Assembly (NCBI GenBank): GCA_947307015.1
Contig: CAMZHV010000026.1
Coordinates: 1 to 37,519, forward strand
DNA length: 37,519 nucleotides
Source of the DNA: an uncultured Prevotellaceae bacterium
Lineage (GTDB): Bacteria > Bacteroidota > Bacteroidia > Bacteroidales > Bacteroidaceae
Direction of reading: 5' to 3'
Below, in pieces: positions 24,600 to 34,089 of this stretch. The notes under the pieces were generated by a model that saw only the letters and a program-made list of their open reading frames with translations, did not search any database and was not told the DNA's origin. Each line of letters starts with the position of its first letter. The first letter of the stretch is position 1. Position numbers and translations under genes: made by a program.

Positions 24600-27500
24600 T
24601 TATTCTTCGTTGATTTTGTAGGACAGCGCTGGCTTGCTCTCGATGAACTCGATGAGTTCGCGGCGCACTGTCACGCGGTGCGTGCGACTGTGTAGCGTCA
24701 GGTGCATACGTCCCTCGGGGTCGAGGATGCGGAAGTAGAGGTCGGCAGTGCCCGGACTCTCGTTGATGAACGCCGAGAGCGAGAGCACAGTGTCTTCGTC
24801 GAGGTCGCTGAGCGACATGATGACGGTGATGCTCTCGATGATCTTCTCCTTGATCTCGCCCAAAAATTCCACTTTGCCCACCGTGAGGTCTATGCGGTTG
24901 GGGTTGTAGCGTCCGGGTTGTACGCGTGCCGTTACGAACACTGAGTTGCCGATGTCCATATACGAGCCCCAGTTGGCCCAGTCGTAGCCCCACAGCGGCA
25001 GCTCGCCAGTGCCCGAGTAGTCCTCGATAGCGACGATGCCGTAAGGCTGTCCGCTCTTGCCTACACCTTTGCGCACACCCGTGACGATGCCGCCGAAAGT
25101 GATGTCGCGGTTGAGCAGTTTCTCTTTGTCTTTCAGCTCCGTGACGTGCGTTGTGCAGACGTTTTGCAGGATGACGGAGAAGTCGTCGAGAGGGTGTGCC
25201 GAGAGGTAGATGCCGACGAGGTCTCGTTCCTTGTTGAGGCGTTCGAGGTTCGTCCATTCCTCATATTGTGCAGGTGGCATTGGCGTGGCCACCTCCACCA
25301 TATCGAAATCGCCGAAGAGCGAATTTTCAGCCGACTGTTTGGCTTCCTGATATTGTATACCATAGCGCACGAGGACGTCGAGGTATATGTCACCGCGCGG
25401 ATTGGGTGCAAAATACTGTTCGCGACGCACCTCGCGGAAAGTGTCGAGGGCACCGCTGAGAATCAGGCTTTCCATGCCGCTGCGCTTCACGGCAGAGATA
25501 TTTACGCGCTGCACGAAGTCGAAGATGCTCTTGAAGGCGCCGCCGCGTTCTCGCTCTTCCATGATGGCGTCCACTGCGCTTTCCCCGAGGCCCTTGATGG
25601 CAGCGAGGCCGAAGCGCACGTTGCCGTCCTCGTCGACGCTGAACTTGTGGCGGCTCTGGTTGATGTCGGGACCGAGGGTGCTGATGCCCAGCGCCTTGCA
25701 TTCGCTCATGAGCTTGGTGATTTCCGTGATGTTGTCGAGGCTTCGGCTCATGACAGCCGCCATGTATTCAGCGGGGAAATTGGCCTTGAGCCAGGCGGTC
25801 TGATAGGACACCCACGAGTAGCAGGTGGCATGACTCTTGTTGAAAGCGTAAGATGCAAACTTCTCCCAGTCGGCCCATATTTTCTCCAGGATCTTCGGAT
25901 CGTGGCCGTTGGCCTGTCCTTGCTCAATGAACTGGGGCTTCATGTGATCCAGCTTGTCCTTGAGCTTCTTACCCATGGCCTTGCGCAGCGTGTCGCTCTC
26001 GCCGCGCGTGAAGTTAGCTAACTGGCGAGACAGCAGCATGACCTGCTCTTGGTAGACGGTGATGCCGTAGGTGTCCTTCAGGTATTTCTCCATGCACGGG
26101 AGGTCGTACTCCACGGCCTTGCGTCCCTGCTTGCGGTCGATGAAGTCAGGGATATAATCCATGGGACCCGGACGGTAGAGGGCGTTCATGGCGATGAGGT
26201 CCTCGAAGGTTGAGGGCTGCAGTTCGCGCAGGTATTTCTGCATACCTGCTGATTCAAACTGGAACGTTCCTACGGTGCGGCCGTCGCAGTAGAGCTGGTA
26301 GGTTGCAGGGTCTTCGATGTCAATGTTGTCGATATTGATGTCTATGCCGAGGCTGTCCTTGATGTTGGCCAGCGCTTCGTTGATGATGCTCAGGGTCTTG
26401 AGGCCGAGGAAGTCCATCTTAATGAGTCCCGTCTCCTCGATGACGGAACCTTCGTACTGTGTGCAACGCAGCTTCTCGCCCGTCTCTTTGTCGTCGGCCG
26501 TGCTCACGGGCACCCAGTCGCTGACATCGTCGCGGCAGATGATGACGCCGCAGGCGTGGACGCCGGTATTGCGGACGTTGCCTTCGAGCATCTGCGCATA
26601 GCGGATGGTGTCGCGCAGCAACTCGTTAGGCGACACGGCGGCCTGTTGCAGTTCCGGCACGCAGGCGACTGCGTTGGTCAGGTTCATCTTACGCGGTTTG
26701 CCTGTCGGGTCGTCGGGCAAGCGGTCGGGGATGGCTTTCGCGAGGGCGTTGCTCACATCGAGGGGCAGCTTCTCCACGCGTGCCACGTCCTTGATGGCTG
26801 ATTTCGTCGCCATCGTGCCGTAGGTGATGATGTGTGCCACGTTGGCCTCGCCGTATTTCTGCGTGACCCACGAGAGCACCTTGCCACGCCCGTCGTCGTC
26901 GAAGTCCACGTCGATATCAGGCAACGAGATACGGTCGGGGTTGAGAAAACGCTCGAAAAGCAGGTCGTACTTGATGGGGTCTACTTTGGTGATACCTAAG
27001 CAGTAAGCAACGACGCTACCCGCTGCTGATCCACGTCCGGGGCCGACGCTGACGCCTAACTCATGGCGTGCGGCGTTGATGTAGTCCTGCACGATGAGGA
27101 AGTAGCCGGGAAAGCCCATCGTCTTCATCACATGCAGCTCGAAGCGTATACGTGTGTCTACCTCAGTGGGTAGGGGAGTACCATAAATTTTTTTTGCGCC
27201 CGCGCGCGTGAGCAGTTCGAGGTAGTCGGCTTCGAGCTTCAGACGGTAGAGTTTGTCGATGCCGCCGAGGCGCTTGACTTTCTTCTCCGCCTCCTCATGC
27301 GAGCATACCTCGTTGCCGTTTTCGTCGCGGGTGAACTCCTCGAAGAGTGCCTCGTCGGTGAAGCGTGTCCGGTAGTCATCCTCCGTGGCAAAGCTCTTCG
27401 GAATGGGGAAGTTAGGCATGATGGGCGGGTGGTCAATGGTGTACACCTCCACCTTGTTGAGCACCTCGATGGTGTTGGCCAGTGCCTCGGGGATGTCGGC

Positions 27501-28325
27501 AAAGATGGCGTTCATCTCGGCCTGCGTCTTGAACCATTCCTGCTTGGAGTAGAGCATACGCTTGGGGTCGTCGAGGTCCTTGGCCGTGCCCAGACAGATG
27601 AGGCGGTCGTGCGCCTCGGCGTTGTCCTCGTCAACGAAATGTACATCATTGGTACACACGACCTTGATGCCATATTTCTTCGCTAACTCTATGAGGACGG
27701 CATTAGCCTGCTGCTGCATTGGATAGGTCTCGCGGTTGGCGCGTTGGTTGGGATCGCGCACCTCGTGGCGCTGTAGTTCGAGGTAGTAGTCGTCGCCGAA
27801 GACGCGCTTGTACCACTGTATGCGTTCCTCGGCACCCTTGATGTCGCCTTTCAGCACCAGACGGGGCACCTCACCCGCGATGCACGCCGAGCAGACGATG
27901 AGGCCCTCGGCGTGGCGCTCCAGTTCGTCGTGGTCGGTGCGGGGACGGTTGTAGAAGCCGTCCACCCAGGCCTTCGACACCAGCTTCACCAGGTTGTGGT
28001 AGCCACGCTCGTTCTTGGCCAGCACGATGAGGTGGTAGCGCGACGAGTCACGTTCCTTGTCCTTGTCGTAGAGCGTGCGTTCGGCGACATACATCTCACA
28101 GCCGAAAATCGGTTTGAAAGGCTCCTTGCCTGCCTCCTTCAGCGCCTTGTTTCGTTTGTTGACATAATTGAAGAGCTCCTTCACGCCCATCATGTTTCCG
28201 TGGTCGGTGAGGGCCATGCCGGGCATACCATCTGCGATGGCTTTTTCGACCAACTTGGGAATACTGGCCTGACCATCGAGCAGAGAGTACTGAGAATGGA
28301 CGTGTAGGTGAATGAAATTTTCCAT
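24600..28325 (-). CDS. dnaE: DNA polymerase III alpha subunit (replicative polymerase)
   Basis: A 1241-residue DnaE1-type polymerase. It starts with the PHP domain (HLHVHSQYSLLDGQASIPKL, TDHGNMMG), followed by the C-family polymerase core (VGPGRGSAAGSVVAYCLGIT, the catalytic LPDIDVDFDDDGR, KMDFLGLKTL, MNALYRPGPMDYIPDFI), a helix-hairpin-helix region and a C-terminal OB fold (DITFGGIVTGVRKGVGKSG). Length is normal for the phylum. The start at 28325 matches the family N-terminus and lies 20 bases from a clear promoter. trxA and a small acidic gene follow. Confidence 0.97.
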   Translation of the reverse strand: MENFIHLHVHSQYSLLDGQASIPKLVEKAIADGMPGMALTDHGNMMGVKELFNYVNKRNKALKEAGKEPFKPIFGCEMYVAERTLYDKDKERDSSRYHLIVLAKNERGYHNLVKLVSKAWVDGFYNRPRTDHDELERHAEGLIVCSACIAGEVPRLVLKGDIKGAEERIQWYKRVFGDDYYLELQRHEVRDPNQRANRETYPMQQQANAVLIELAKKYGIKVVCTNDVHFVDEDNAEAHDRLICLGTAKDLDDPKRMLYSKQEWFKTQAEMNAIFADIPEALANTIEVLNKVEVYTIDHPPIMPNFPIPKSFATEDDYRTRFTDEALFEEFTRDENGNEVCSHEEAEKKVKRLGGIDKLYRLKLEADYLELLTRAGAKKIYGTPLPTEVDTRIRFELHVMKTMGFPGYFLIVQDYINAARHELGVSVGPGRGSAAGSVVAYCLGITKVDPIKYDLLFERFLNPDRISLPDIDVDFDDDGRGKVLSWVTQKYGEANVAHIITYGTMATKSAIKDVARVEKLPLDVSNALAKAIPDRLPDDPTGKPRKMNLTNAVACVPELQQAAVSPNELLRDTIRYAQMLEGNVRNTGVHACGVIICRDDVSDWVPVSTADDKETGEKLRCTQYEGSVIEETGLIKMDFLGLKTLSIINEALANIKDSLGIDINIDNIDIEDPATYQLYCDGRTVGTFQFESAGMQKYLRELQPSTFEDLIAMNALYRPGPMDYIPDFIDRKQGRKAVEYDLPCMEKYLKDTYGITVYQEQVMLLSRQLANFTRGESDTLRKAMGKKLKDKLDHMKPQFIEQGQANGHDPKILEKIWADWEKFASYAFNKSHATCYSWVSYQTAWLKANFPAEYMAAVMSRSLDNITEITKLMSECKALGISTLGPDINQSRHKFSVDEDGNVRFGLAAIKGLGESAVDAIMEERERGGAFKSIFDFVQRVNISAVKRSGMESLILSGALDTFREVRREQYFAPNPRGDIYLDVLVRYGIQYQEAKQSAENSLFGDFDMVEVATPMPPAQYEEWTNLERLNKERDLVGIYLSAHPLDDFSVILQNVCTTHVTELKDKEKLLNRDITFGGIVTGVRKGVGKSGQPYGIVAIEDYSGTGELPLWGYDWANWGSYMDIGNSVFVTARVQPGRYNPNRIDLTVGKVEFLGEIKEKIIESITVIMSLSDLDEDTVLSLSAFINESPGTADLYFRILDPEGRMHLTLHSRTHRVTVRRELIEFIESKPALSYKINEE

Positions 28326-28344
28326 AGAGCTCCAAAAACGGGCT

Positions 28345-28376
28345 CAAAAGTACGTTTCTTTTGCCAAACTGCCAAA
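28345..28376 (-). promoter_or_regulatory. Promoter of dnaE
   Basis: On the coding strand TTTG (28376-28373) and TACTTTTG (28352-28345) are separated by 20 bases, as in the Bacteroidota consensus. It is back to back with the psd promoter, 15 bases away. Confidence 0.75.
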
Positions 28377-28391
28377 AAAGCTGCACTTTTT

Positions 28392-28422
28392 TTTGCTCAT
28401 AAACAAATAATGAGTACTTTTG
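28392..28422 (+). promoter_or_regulatory. Promoter of the psd-pssA unit
   Basis: TTTG (28392-28395) and TACTTTTG (28415-28422) are 19 bases apart. The psd ATG at 28461 is 38 bases downstream. Confidence 0.75.
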
Positions 28423-28460
28423 TGACGTAAAACGGACAAAAAACACCGTTTTTGGTCATT

Positions 28461-29153
28461 ATGGTACGTCGTCTGAACAGACTTAAGAAGAAAATACGGT
28501 TACACAGCGAAGGCAACAGTACCCTCCTTTGGGGAGGCATCGTGTTGGCGCTTCTCTGTGCAGTCTTTGGCTATGCCTTCGGCCTTGAGAGCCCTGCATT
28601 CCTTGTTGTATTCATCGCTTCGGTGGTGGTGTACATGGTTGTCGTCAACTTTTTCCGATGTCCCATCCGTCTCTTTGACGGAGACACGGAGGGCATTGTC
28701 ATCGCACCCTGCGACGGCAAGGTCGTCGTCGTCGAGGACGTCGACGAGAACGAATACTTCCACGACCGGCGCCGCCAGGTGAGCATCTTCATGAGCCTCT
28801 TCAACGTCCACGCCAACTGGGTGCCTGTGGACGGTGTCGTCAAGAAGGTGGAACACCAGAACGGACGCTTCCAGGCTGCCTGGCTCCCCAAGGCCAGCAC
28901 CGACAATGAGCGCAGCACCATCGTCATCGAGACGCCGGAAGGCGAAGAGATTCTCGTGCGTCAGGTGGCCGGTGCTATGGCACGACGCATCGTCACTTAT
29001 TCTGCCGAAGGCGAGGAGTGCTTCATCGACGAGCATCTTGGCTTCATCAAGTTCGGCTCGCGCGTCGACCTCTATCTGCCCCTCACTTCCAAGGTTCAGG
29101 TGGAGGTGGGAGATAAGACCACGGGCAACCAGACTATCATCGCAACGCTATGA
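28461..29153 (+). CDS. psd: Phosphatidylserine decarboxylase proenzyme
   Basis: A 230-residue enzyme of the short class that makes phosphatidylethanolamine. Two membrane segments near the N-terminus (about 22-62) are followed by [41 protein letters not shown] and, near the end, [14 protein letters not shown]. The Gly-Ser bond in FGSR is the expected self-cleavage site that creates the pyruvoyl group. ATG 28461 is chosen over an upstream in-frame TTG. pssA begins inside the stop (ATGA overlap), so the two consecutive pathway steps are translationally coupled. Confidence 0.95.
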   Translation: MVRRLNRLKKKIRLHSEGNSTLLWGGIVLALLCAVFGYAFGLESPAFLVVFIASVVVYMVVVNFFRCPIRLFDGDTEGIVIAPCDGKVVVVEDVDENEYFHDRRRQVSIFMSLFNVHANWVPVDGVVKKVEHQNGRFQAAWLPKASTDNERSTIVIETPEGEEILVRQVAGAMARRIVTYSAEGEECFIDEHLGFIKFGSRVDLYLPLTSKVQVEVGDKTTGNQTIIATL

Positions 29154-29875
29154 AACTTTTCTCTTTCCCTAATATCCTGACGTGCTGCAATCTCGTCTGT
29201 GGCTGTATGGCTACAGGCGCTGCTTTTCATGGCCATTTCACCTGGGCCTTCGCCCTGATTATTGCGGGTGCCGTATTCGATTTCTTCGACGGTATGGCCG
29301 CACGTGCCCTCCATATCAGTTCGCCCATCGGCAAGGAACTCGATTCGCTGGCCGACATCGTCACCTTTGGCGTGGCGCCCTCTGCCATGCTCTTCCAGCT
29401 CTTTGGCATCGTGCAGTACCCCGAATGGCTGGCTCCAGCTGCCTCGTGGCTACCCTACACGTCGTTCCTCATGGCAGCTTTCTCGGCGCTGCGCCTGGCC
29501 AAGTTCAACCTCGACGACCGTCAGACGACGAGTTTCATCGGTCTTCCCACGCCTGCCAACGCCCTCTTCTGGTCGTCGCTCATCGTGGCCGACCTGCCTT
29601 GGTTGGCTTCGCCGCGCTTCAGTGCCGTTTGGCTCTTCCTCTTCATGCTTGCAGCCAGCTTCCTGCTGACGTCCGAGCTTCCGCTTTTCGCGCTGAAGTT
29701 TAAAAACTTGTCGTGGGCAGACAACCGCATCAAGTACGTTTTCCTGTGCGGTGCCTTGCTGCTTATCCTGGCAGCCTTCCTCACGCCCCTCGGCCTCACG
29801 GCCCTGCCGCTCATCATCCTCTGGTATCTCCTTCTCTCCATTCTCGCCTATAGCGTCAATACTAAAAAACATTAA
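29150..29875 (+). CDS. pssA: CDP-diacylglycerol-serine O-phosphatidyltransferase
   Basis: A 241-residue inner-membrane enzyme that joins CDP-diacylglycerol and serine to make phosphatidylserine, the substrate of psd. The CDP-alcohol phosphatidyltransferase signature is complete: [20 protein letters not shown] followed by LDSLAD, that is DGxxAR(x8)Gx3Dx3D. Several hydrophobic segments follow, with a last pair near 195-240. It overlaps psd by four bases. A gap of 39 bases leads to the next gene. Confidence 0.95.
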   Translation: MKLFSFPNILTCCNLVCGCMATGAAFHGHFTWAFALIIAGAVFDFFDGMAARALHISSPIGKELDSLADIVTFGVAPSAMLFQLFGIVQYPEWLAPAASWLPYTSFLMAAFSALRLAKFNLDDRQTTSFIGLPTPANALFWSSLIVADLPWLASPRFSAVWLFLFMLAASFLLTSELPLFALKFKNLSWADNRIKYVFLCGALLLILAAFLTPLGLTALPLIILWYLLLSILAYSVNTKKH

Positions 29876-29914
29876 TTGTAAGATCTTTAAAACGTCCATT
29901 TACCTGATTCATCC

Positions 29915-31171
29915 ATGAGAATCAAATTGTTTCTGTTTGTCTCCTTCGTGTCTGTCGCGGTACAGGCTCAGCGCGAGAATCAGTTCACTATTGATGCTCA
30001 GGTGCGTCCACGCCTCGAATACGACAATGGTGCCGTTGATCCCCGCAATACTGGTGACCAGCCTGCCCTCTTTGTTAACAACCGCACACGTCTGACGCTC
30101 GGCTACCAGCGCAAGAACTTGGAGTTCAAGCTGTCGGGTCAGCATACGGGTGTCTGGGGACAGGACAATATCAACAAGAACTATGGCAACTTCACCCTCA
30201 ACGAGGCTTGGGGTAAGTTGCGTTTCAATCCCGGCTTTTTCGTGCAGGTGGGGCGTATGCCTCTTTCCTACGACGACGAACGCCTGTTGGGCGCTTCCGA
30301 CTGGAATGTCGCCGGCAACTGGCACGATGCCCTGCGCGTAGGTTTTGAGAATGAAACCCATCAGGCGCACCTCTTCGCCACCTATCTGCAGAACGCTCCC
30401 GCCATTCACGGCGGCTACTACGATCAAGTCATGCCCTACAAGCAGATGCAGGGCTTCTGGTACCATCTGCAGGTGCTGCCCGAAATGCCCTTGGGCATAT
30501 CCGTCTTGGGCCTTAACGTCGGTTATGAGGACGGCTCCACTGAGGATCTCATCGGCAAGACCATCTACATGCAGACCGTCGGCACGCACCTTACCTTCCA
30601 ACCTGGCGATTTCGACATCGCCGCTTCCTTCTATTATCAGTTCGGTAAGACAACGGACTCCACACCCGTTTCCGCTTTCATGGCCAGCGGACGTGCAGGC
30701 TACACCATCGCTCATGCTGTGAAGCTGAGCGCAGGCTACGACTACCTCAGTGGCAACGACGGCCTCAATGTCAACCAACACGCTTTCAATCCTCTCTTCG
30801 GCACCCATCATAAGTTTTTCGGTGCGATGGATTATTTTACAGGGCGCCAGCTATATGGCATTCAAGATGCCATCGGCAGCGTGACGGCTTACATCCACCC
30901 CAAGCTCACCCTTGATGTCGACTACCACTATTTGCAGTTGGCTGAGCAAAACCGCTTCCTCGACCTCCCCAAGGGGCTCGGTCATGAAGTTGACGTGCGT
31001 CTCACAGCCAACATCTTTAAGGACGTCACGTTGCAGGCCGGCTATTCTGCTTTCCTCTTCCCCACGCGCACGACCATTGCGCTGAAGGGAACGGGCAGCA
31101 CCGACGCTTGGCAGGACTGGGCTTGGCTCTCGCTCAACATCAATCCCCGCATCTTTTTTACCAGTTGGTAA
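29915..31171 (+). CDS. Outer-membrane beta-barrel, alginate-export-like porin
   Basis: A 418-residue exported protein with a signal peptide (MRIKLFLFVSFVSVAVQAQ) and alternating barrel strands throughout (FVNNRTRLTLGYQRKNLEFK, HLTFQPGDFDIAASFYYQFG, LTLDVDYHYLQLAEQN), ending in a barrel-like IFFTSW. The layout AQVRPRLEYDNG followed by LNEAWGKLRFNPGFFVQVGR matches the alginate-export/OprD-like porin fold by eye. Substrate unknown. It lies between pssA (39 bases) and xseA (1 base), so it is probably in the same transcript, with no obvious functional tie to either. Confidence 0.8.
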   Translation: MRIKLFLFVSFVSVAVQAQRENQFTIDAQVRPRLEYDNGAVDPRNTGDQPALFVNNRTRLTLGYQRKNLEFKLSGQHTGVWGQDNINKNYGNFTLNEAWGKLRFNPGFFVQVGRMPLSYDDERLLGASDWNVAGNWHDALRVGFENETHQAHLFATYLQNAPAIHGGYYDQVMPYKQMQGFWYHLQVLPEMPLGISVLGLNVGYEDGSTEDLIGKTIYMQTVGTHLTFQPGDFDIAASFYYQFGKTTDSTPVSAFMASGRAGYTIAHAVKLSAGYDYLSGNDGLNVNQHAFNPLFGTHHKFFGAMDYFTGRQLYGIQDAIGSVTAYIHPKLTLDVDYHYLQLAEQNRFLDLPKGLGHEVDVRLTANIFKDVTLQAGYSAFLFPTRTTIALKGTGSTDAWQDWAWLSLNINPRIFFTSW

Positions 31172-31172
31172 A

Positions 31173-32483
31173 ATGACCCCCCTCTCACTTTTCGAACTCA
31201 ACAACCTCGTTCGCAGCGTGCTCGAACAGACGCTTGACGACGACTATTGGGTGGAAGCCGAAATCGCCGAGGCTCGCCTAGCACAGAACGGACACTTCTA
31301 CCTCGAGTTCGTGCAGAAGGATGCCGAAGGGCGCAACGTCTTTGCACGTGCGCGCGCGGTGATGTGGGCGCGTACCTATAATCTATTGTCACCGCTCTTC
31401 GAACGCGCCACGGGCGAACGCTTACGCGCGGGCATCAAGGTGCGCGTGCAAGTCTCTGTTGAGTTCCACGAGCTTTACGGCTACACGCTTAATATCAGCG
31501 ATATAGACCCGTCCTACACGATGGGCGACCTCTTGCGGCGTCGTCGCGAGATCCTGGCTCAGCTTGAAGCCGACGGCATACGCGATGACAACCGTTCCCT
31601 TACGCTGCCCGCCTTGCTACGGCACATCGCCGTTGTGTCGTCGGCAGGTGCTGCGGGCTATGGCGACTTCTGCGATCAGTTGCGCCGCAACGACTACGGC
31701 CTGGCTTTCCGCGTGCAGCTCTTCCCCGCTGTCATGCAGGGACAGAATGTCGAGGAGAGCGTGCTGGCAGCCCTCGCTGCTATCGCCGATGAGGCCGACC
31801 GCTGGGACTGCGTCGTCATTATACGCGGCGGTGGTGCCACCACCGATCTCGCTGATTTCGACTCCTACGCCCTCGCCGCCGCTGTGGCACAGATGCCCCT
31901 CCCCGTCATCGTGGGCATAGGGCATGAGCGCGACGAGACCGTTCTTGACTTCGTGGCACACACGCGCGTCAAGACGCCGACGGCCGCCGCCGCCTTCCTC
32001 ATCGACCACGGTGCCGCCCAGCTCGCCCGCCTCGACGACCTGCACGACCGCATCACACAGCATGCACGGCTGCGCGTGCAGAACGCCAAGAGCCGCATCG
32101 ACACCCTCGCCCTGCGCCTCGCCACGATGCCTCGCCACCGCCTCCTCGATGAGCACCACCGCATGGCGCTCCTCAACACCCGCTTCACGCAGAGCGCCCG
32201 CTTCCGCGTGCAGAACGCCCGCATTTACCTCCAGCACATCAGCCCGCGTCTGGCACAGGCTGCCACGCAGTATATACAACACGCTCAGCTGCAAGTAGAT
32301 GCCCTTGCTGCGCGCCTCGCAGCCCTCGACCCCGTCCTGCAGCTGCGCCGCGGCTATTCCCTGACTTTCGCGCCCGACGGCAGCCTCCTGCGTTCCATCG
32401 CCGAACTTCGTCATGGCGACCGCATCACCACGCGCCTGTCCGATGGCACGCTCACCTCCCTCGTCACCGACAACAGCCCATAG
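31173..32483 (+). CDS. xseA: Exodeoxyribonuclease VII large subunit
   Basis: A 436-residue catalytic subunit of the single-strand exonuclease. It has an N-terminal OB fold (LNNLVRSVLEQTLDDDYWVE, EAEIAEARLAQNGHFYLEF, ELYGYTLNISDIDPSYTMGD), the catalytic core (VVIIRGGGATTDLADFDSY, PVIVGIGHERDETVLDFVAH, VKTPTAAAAFLI), a long helical arm and a C-terminal LRRGYSLTF motif. It starts one base after the preceding stop. The small subunit gene xseB lies 1.2 kb downstream, separated by a cyclophilin gene. Confidence 0.96.
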   Translation: MTPLSLFELNNLVRSVLEQTLDDDYWVEAEIAEARLAQNGHFYLEFVQKDAEGRNVFARARAVMWARTYNLLSPLFERATGERLRAGIKVRVQVSVEFHELYGYTLNISDIDPSYTMGDLLRRRREILAQLEADGIRDDNRSLTLPALLRHIAVVSSAGAAGYGDFCDQLRRNDYGLAFRVQLFPAVMQGQNVEESVLAALAAIADEADRWDCVVIIRGGGATTDLADFDSYALAAAVAQMPLPVIVGIGHERDETVLDFVAHTRVKTPTAAAAFLIDHGAAQLARLDDLHDRITQHARLRVQNAKSRIDTLALRLATMPRHRLLDEHHRMALLNTRFTQSARFRVQNARIYLQHISPRLAQAATQYIQHAQLQVDALAARLAALDPVLQLRRGYSLTFAPDGSLLRSIAELRHGDRITTRLSDGTLTSLVTDNSP

Positions 32484-32522
32484 TCCATTCCACTAACTCA
32501 ACTTCCTAATACCCATCGTATC

Positions 32523-32580
32523 TAAATTGTCAAATTGTAAAATTACATAGTCAAATAGTAAATTGTCAAATTGTCAAATT
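32523..32580 (+). repeat. TAAATTG/TCAAATTG array before the cyclophilin start
   Basis: A run of 7- and 8-base units (TAAATTG, TCAAATTG, TCAAATAG, TAAATTG, TCAAATTG, TCAAATT), interrupted once. It fills most of the 128-base spacer and ends 32 bases before the ATG at 32612. The same units occur before ilvE and pnp. Confidence 0.7.
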
Positions 32581-32611
32581 AAAAGAATCAACCTTCAATT
32601 TTTTCCACACA

Positions 32612-33448
32612 ATGAAAAACCCTAAAGAATGGATTATCTTTGGCATCGGCGTCGTATGTGCCATCATTGTCGTCGTGCTGCTCATCTACCATTTTACTCC
32701 TCATGATGGCAACCAGAAGGACACCACAGAAGTCCTCATCGAGACGTCGGAAGGCGACATCGTCGTGCGCCTCTACGACGACACGCCGCTCCACCGCGAC
32801 AACTTCATACGCAACGTCCAGGCTCACGCCTACGACAATCGCCCCTTCCACCGTATCGTCCCCGACATGGTCATTCAGGCTGGTGCCGCTGAATCGGACA
32901 CCTCCGAGGTGCAGCCTACCATCCCGGCTGAGATCCTCTGCCCACCTCACTTCCATCGTCAGGGCGCCCTCGCTGCTGCGCGCGAACCCGACAGCATCAA
33001 TCCCGACCGCCGCTCCAGCGCCTTGCAGTGGTACATCGTGACCGGCAAGACCTACACGTCGGCTGAACTCTCTGAGCTACAGGTGCTGATGTACGAGGCA
33101 CGCACCAACACCCTCTACGAGCACCTCTGCAGCGAATATGCCTTCGAGCTCTCGCGGCTCAAGGAGAAAGACCACGAAGCCTATCAGGAAATGCTCAACA
33201 AGCTGCAAGTGGAGGCTGAGGAGACGATGGTCAAGAACCCGCCCCAACGCTACAGCCATATCCAGCGCGAGACCTATGCCCGCATCGGTGGCGCCCCGCA
33301 TCTCGACGGTGAATACACGGTGTTCGGCGAAGTCATCGAGGGTATGCCCGTGGCACTGCGCATCGGCCGCACGCCCGTCGACGCCAACGAACACCCCCGC
33401 CAGAATGTCTACATTAAGCGTGTCACCATCGTAAATGGCCCAGAATAG
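32612..33448 (+). CDS. Membrane-anchored cyclophilin-type peptidyl-prolyl isomerase
   Basis: A 278-residue protein with an uncleaved-looking N-terminal membrane helix (IIFGIGVVCAIIVVVLLIYH), then a cyclophilin core in two halves: VLIETSEGDIVVRLYDDTPL, DNFIRNV and FHRIVPDMVIQAGA, and after about 120 residues GGAPHLDGEYTVFGEVIEGM with VYIKRVTIV. The insert between the halves is helical and charged (ELSRLKEKDHEAYQEMLNKL), possibly a chaperone-like arm. It probably works on proteins in the periplasm. The QAGA loop replaces the usual QGG of active cyclophilins, so activity may be reduced. It lies between xseA and xseB. Confidence 0.88.
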   Translation: MKNPKEWIIFGIGVVCAIIVVVLLIYHFTPHDGNQKDTTEVLIETSEGDIVVRLYDDTPLHRDNFIRNVQAHAYDNRPFHRIVPDMVIQAGAAESDTSEVQPTIPAEILCPPHFHRQGALAAAREPDSINPDRRSSALQWYIVTGKTYTSAELSELQVLMYEARTNTLYEHLCSEYAFELSRLKEKDHEAYQEMLNKLQVEAEETMVKNPPQRYSHIQRETYARIGGAPHLDGEYTVFGEVIEGMPVALRIGRTPVDANEHPRQNVYIKRVTIVNGPE

Positions 33449-33468
33449 ACAGCACAGTTTACTCACAT

Positions 33469-33681
33469 GGAAGTTATGCTGCTTCGCAGCGGATTTTAAA
33501 TGAAGTTATGCGCCTGCGGCGCAGAAATGAAAGACGATAGCATTACAAGCTGTAATCATGTAGTGTAGAACAATAGCCAAAAGCAAGACATTCGTCGTTC
33601 GCTCGACCTTGGTCGCTCGACACTTCAAGAACTTCCGTCGCAAAGCGACATAACTTCCGTGGCCAAAGGCCACATCACTTC
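33469..33681. repeat. Cluster of three-nt-loop mini-hairpins linked to AAGTTATG
   Basis: The spacer before xseB has AAGTTATG followed by CTGC-TTC-GCAG (33479-33489) and AAGTTATG followed by CGCC-TGC-GGCG (33511-33521). In inverse order come GTCGC-AAA-GCGAC then ATAACTTCC (33637-33658) and GTGGCC-AAA-GGCCAC then ATCACTTC (33659-33681). The two halves face each other, so the region can fold back on itself. It contains no gene. Confidence 0.65.
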
Positions 33682-33726
33682 TTTAACTTCCACAAACGTA
33701 ACCGACGAAACGTAAATAGAAAATAA

Positions 33727-33927
33727 ATGGAACAGACAGAGATGACTTACGAGAGCGCCATGACGCGACTCGAAGCGCTGGCTCGTGAGATGGAGGCTGG
33801 CGACGTGCCTATCGACCGCCTGGCTGCCAAGCTCAAGGAGGCCCAGCAGATGCTCGCCTTCTGCAAGGCCAAGCTGACGCGCGCCGACGAAGAGGTGCAG
33901 AAGCTGCTGGAAGAAAACGAATCCTGA
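33727..33927 (+). CDS. xseB: Exodeoxyribonuclease VII small subunit
   Basis: A 66-residue helical protein matching XseB: MTYESAMTRLEALAREMEAG, then VPIDRLAAKLKEAQQMLAFC and KAKLTRADEEVQKLLEE. It binds in several copies to the helical arm of XseA. The length is typical. It is separated from xseA by a cyclophilin gene and a 278-base repeat-bearing spacer. Confidence 0.93.
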   Translation: MEQTEMTYESAMTRLEALAREMEAGDVPIDRLAAKLKEAQQMLAFCKAKLTRADEEVQKLLEENES

Positions 33928-33949
33928 CCGCTCATCACATCTCCATTTC

Positions 33950-34009
33950 AACCCCAATCGGTCATGAGACCGAATGATATATCTGCTGGCCTCATGACCG
34001 ATTGGGGTT
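33950..34009. terminator. Long perfect hairpin after xseB
   Basis: The arms at 33950-33968 (AACCCCAATCGGTCATGAG) and 33991-34009 pair over 19 bases with a 22-base loop; the left arm also holds a nested CGGTC-ATGA-GACCG. It has no U-tract. It lies 23 bases after the xseB stop and about 80 bases before the ilvE promoter, so a 3'-end or terminator role is likely; a palindromic mobile repeat is the alternative. Confidence 0.6.
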
Positions 34010-34089
34010 CAAGTCTTCTTCTGTGTCAAGAAATGACGACGGGAGCGACATTTCCTGCGAAAATGTTAGCCCGTTCCGAACTTTTTGTA

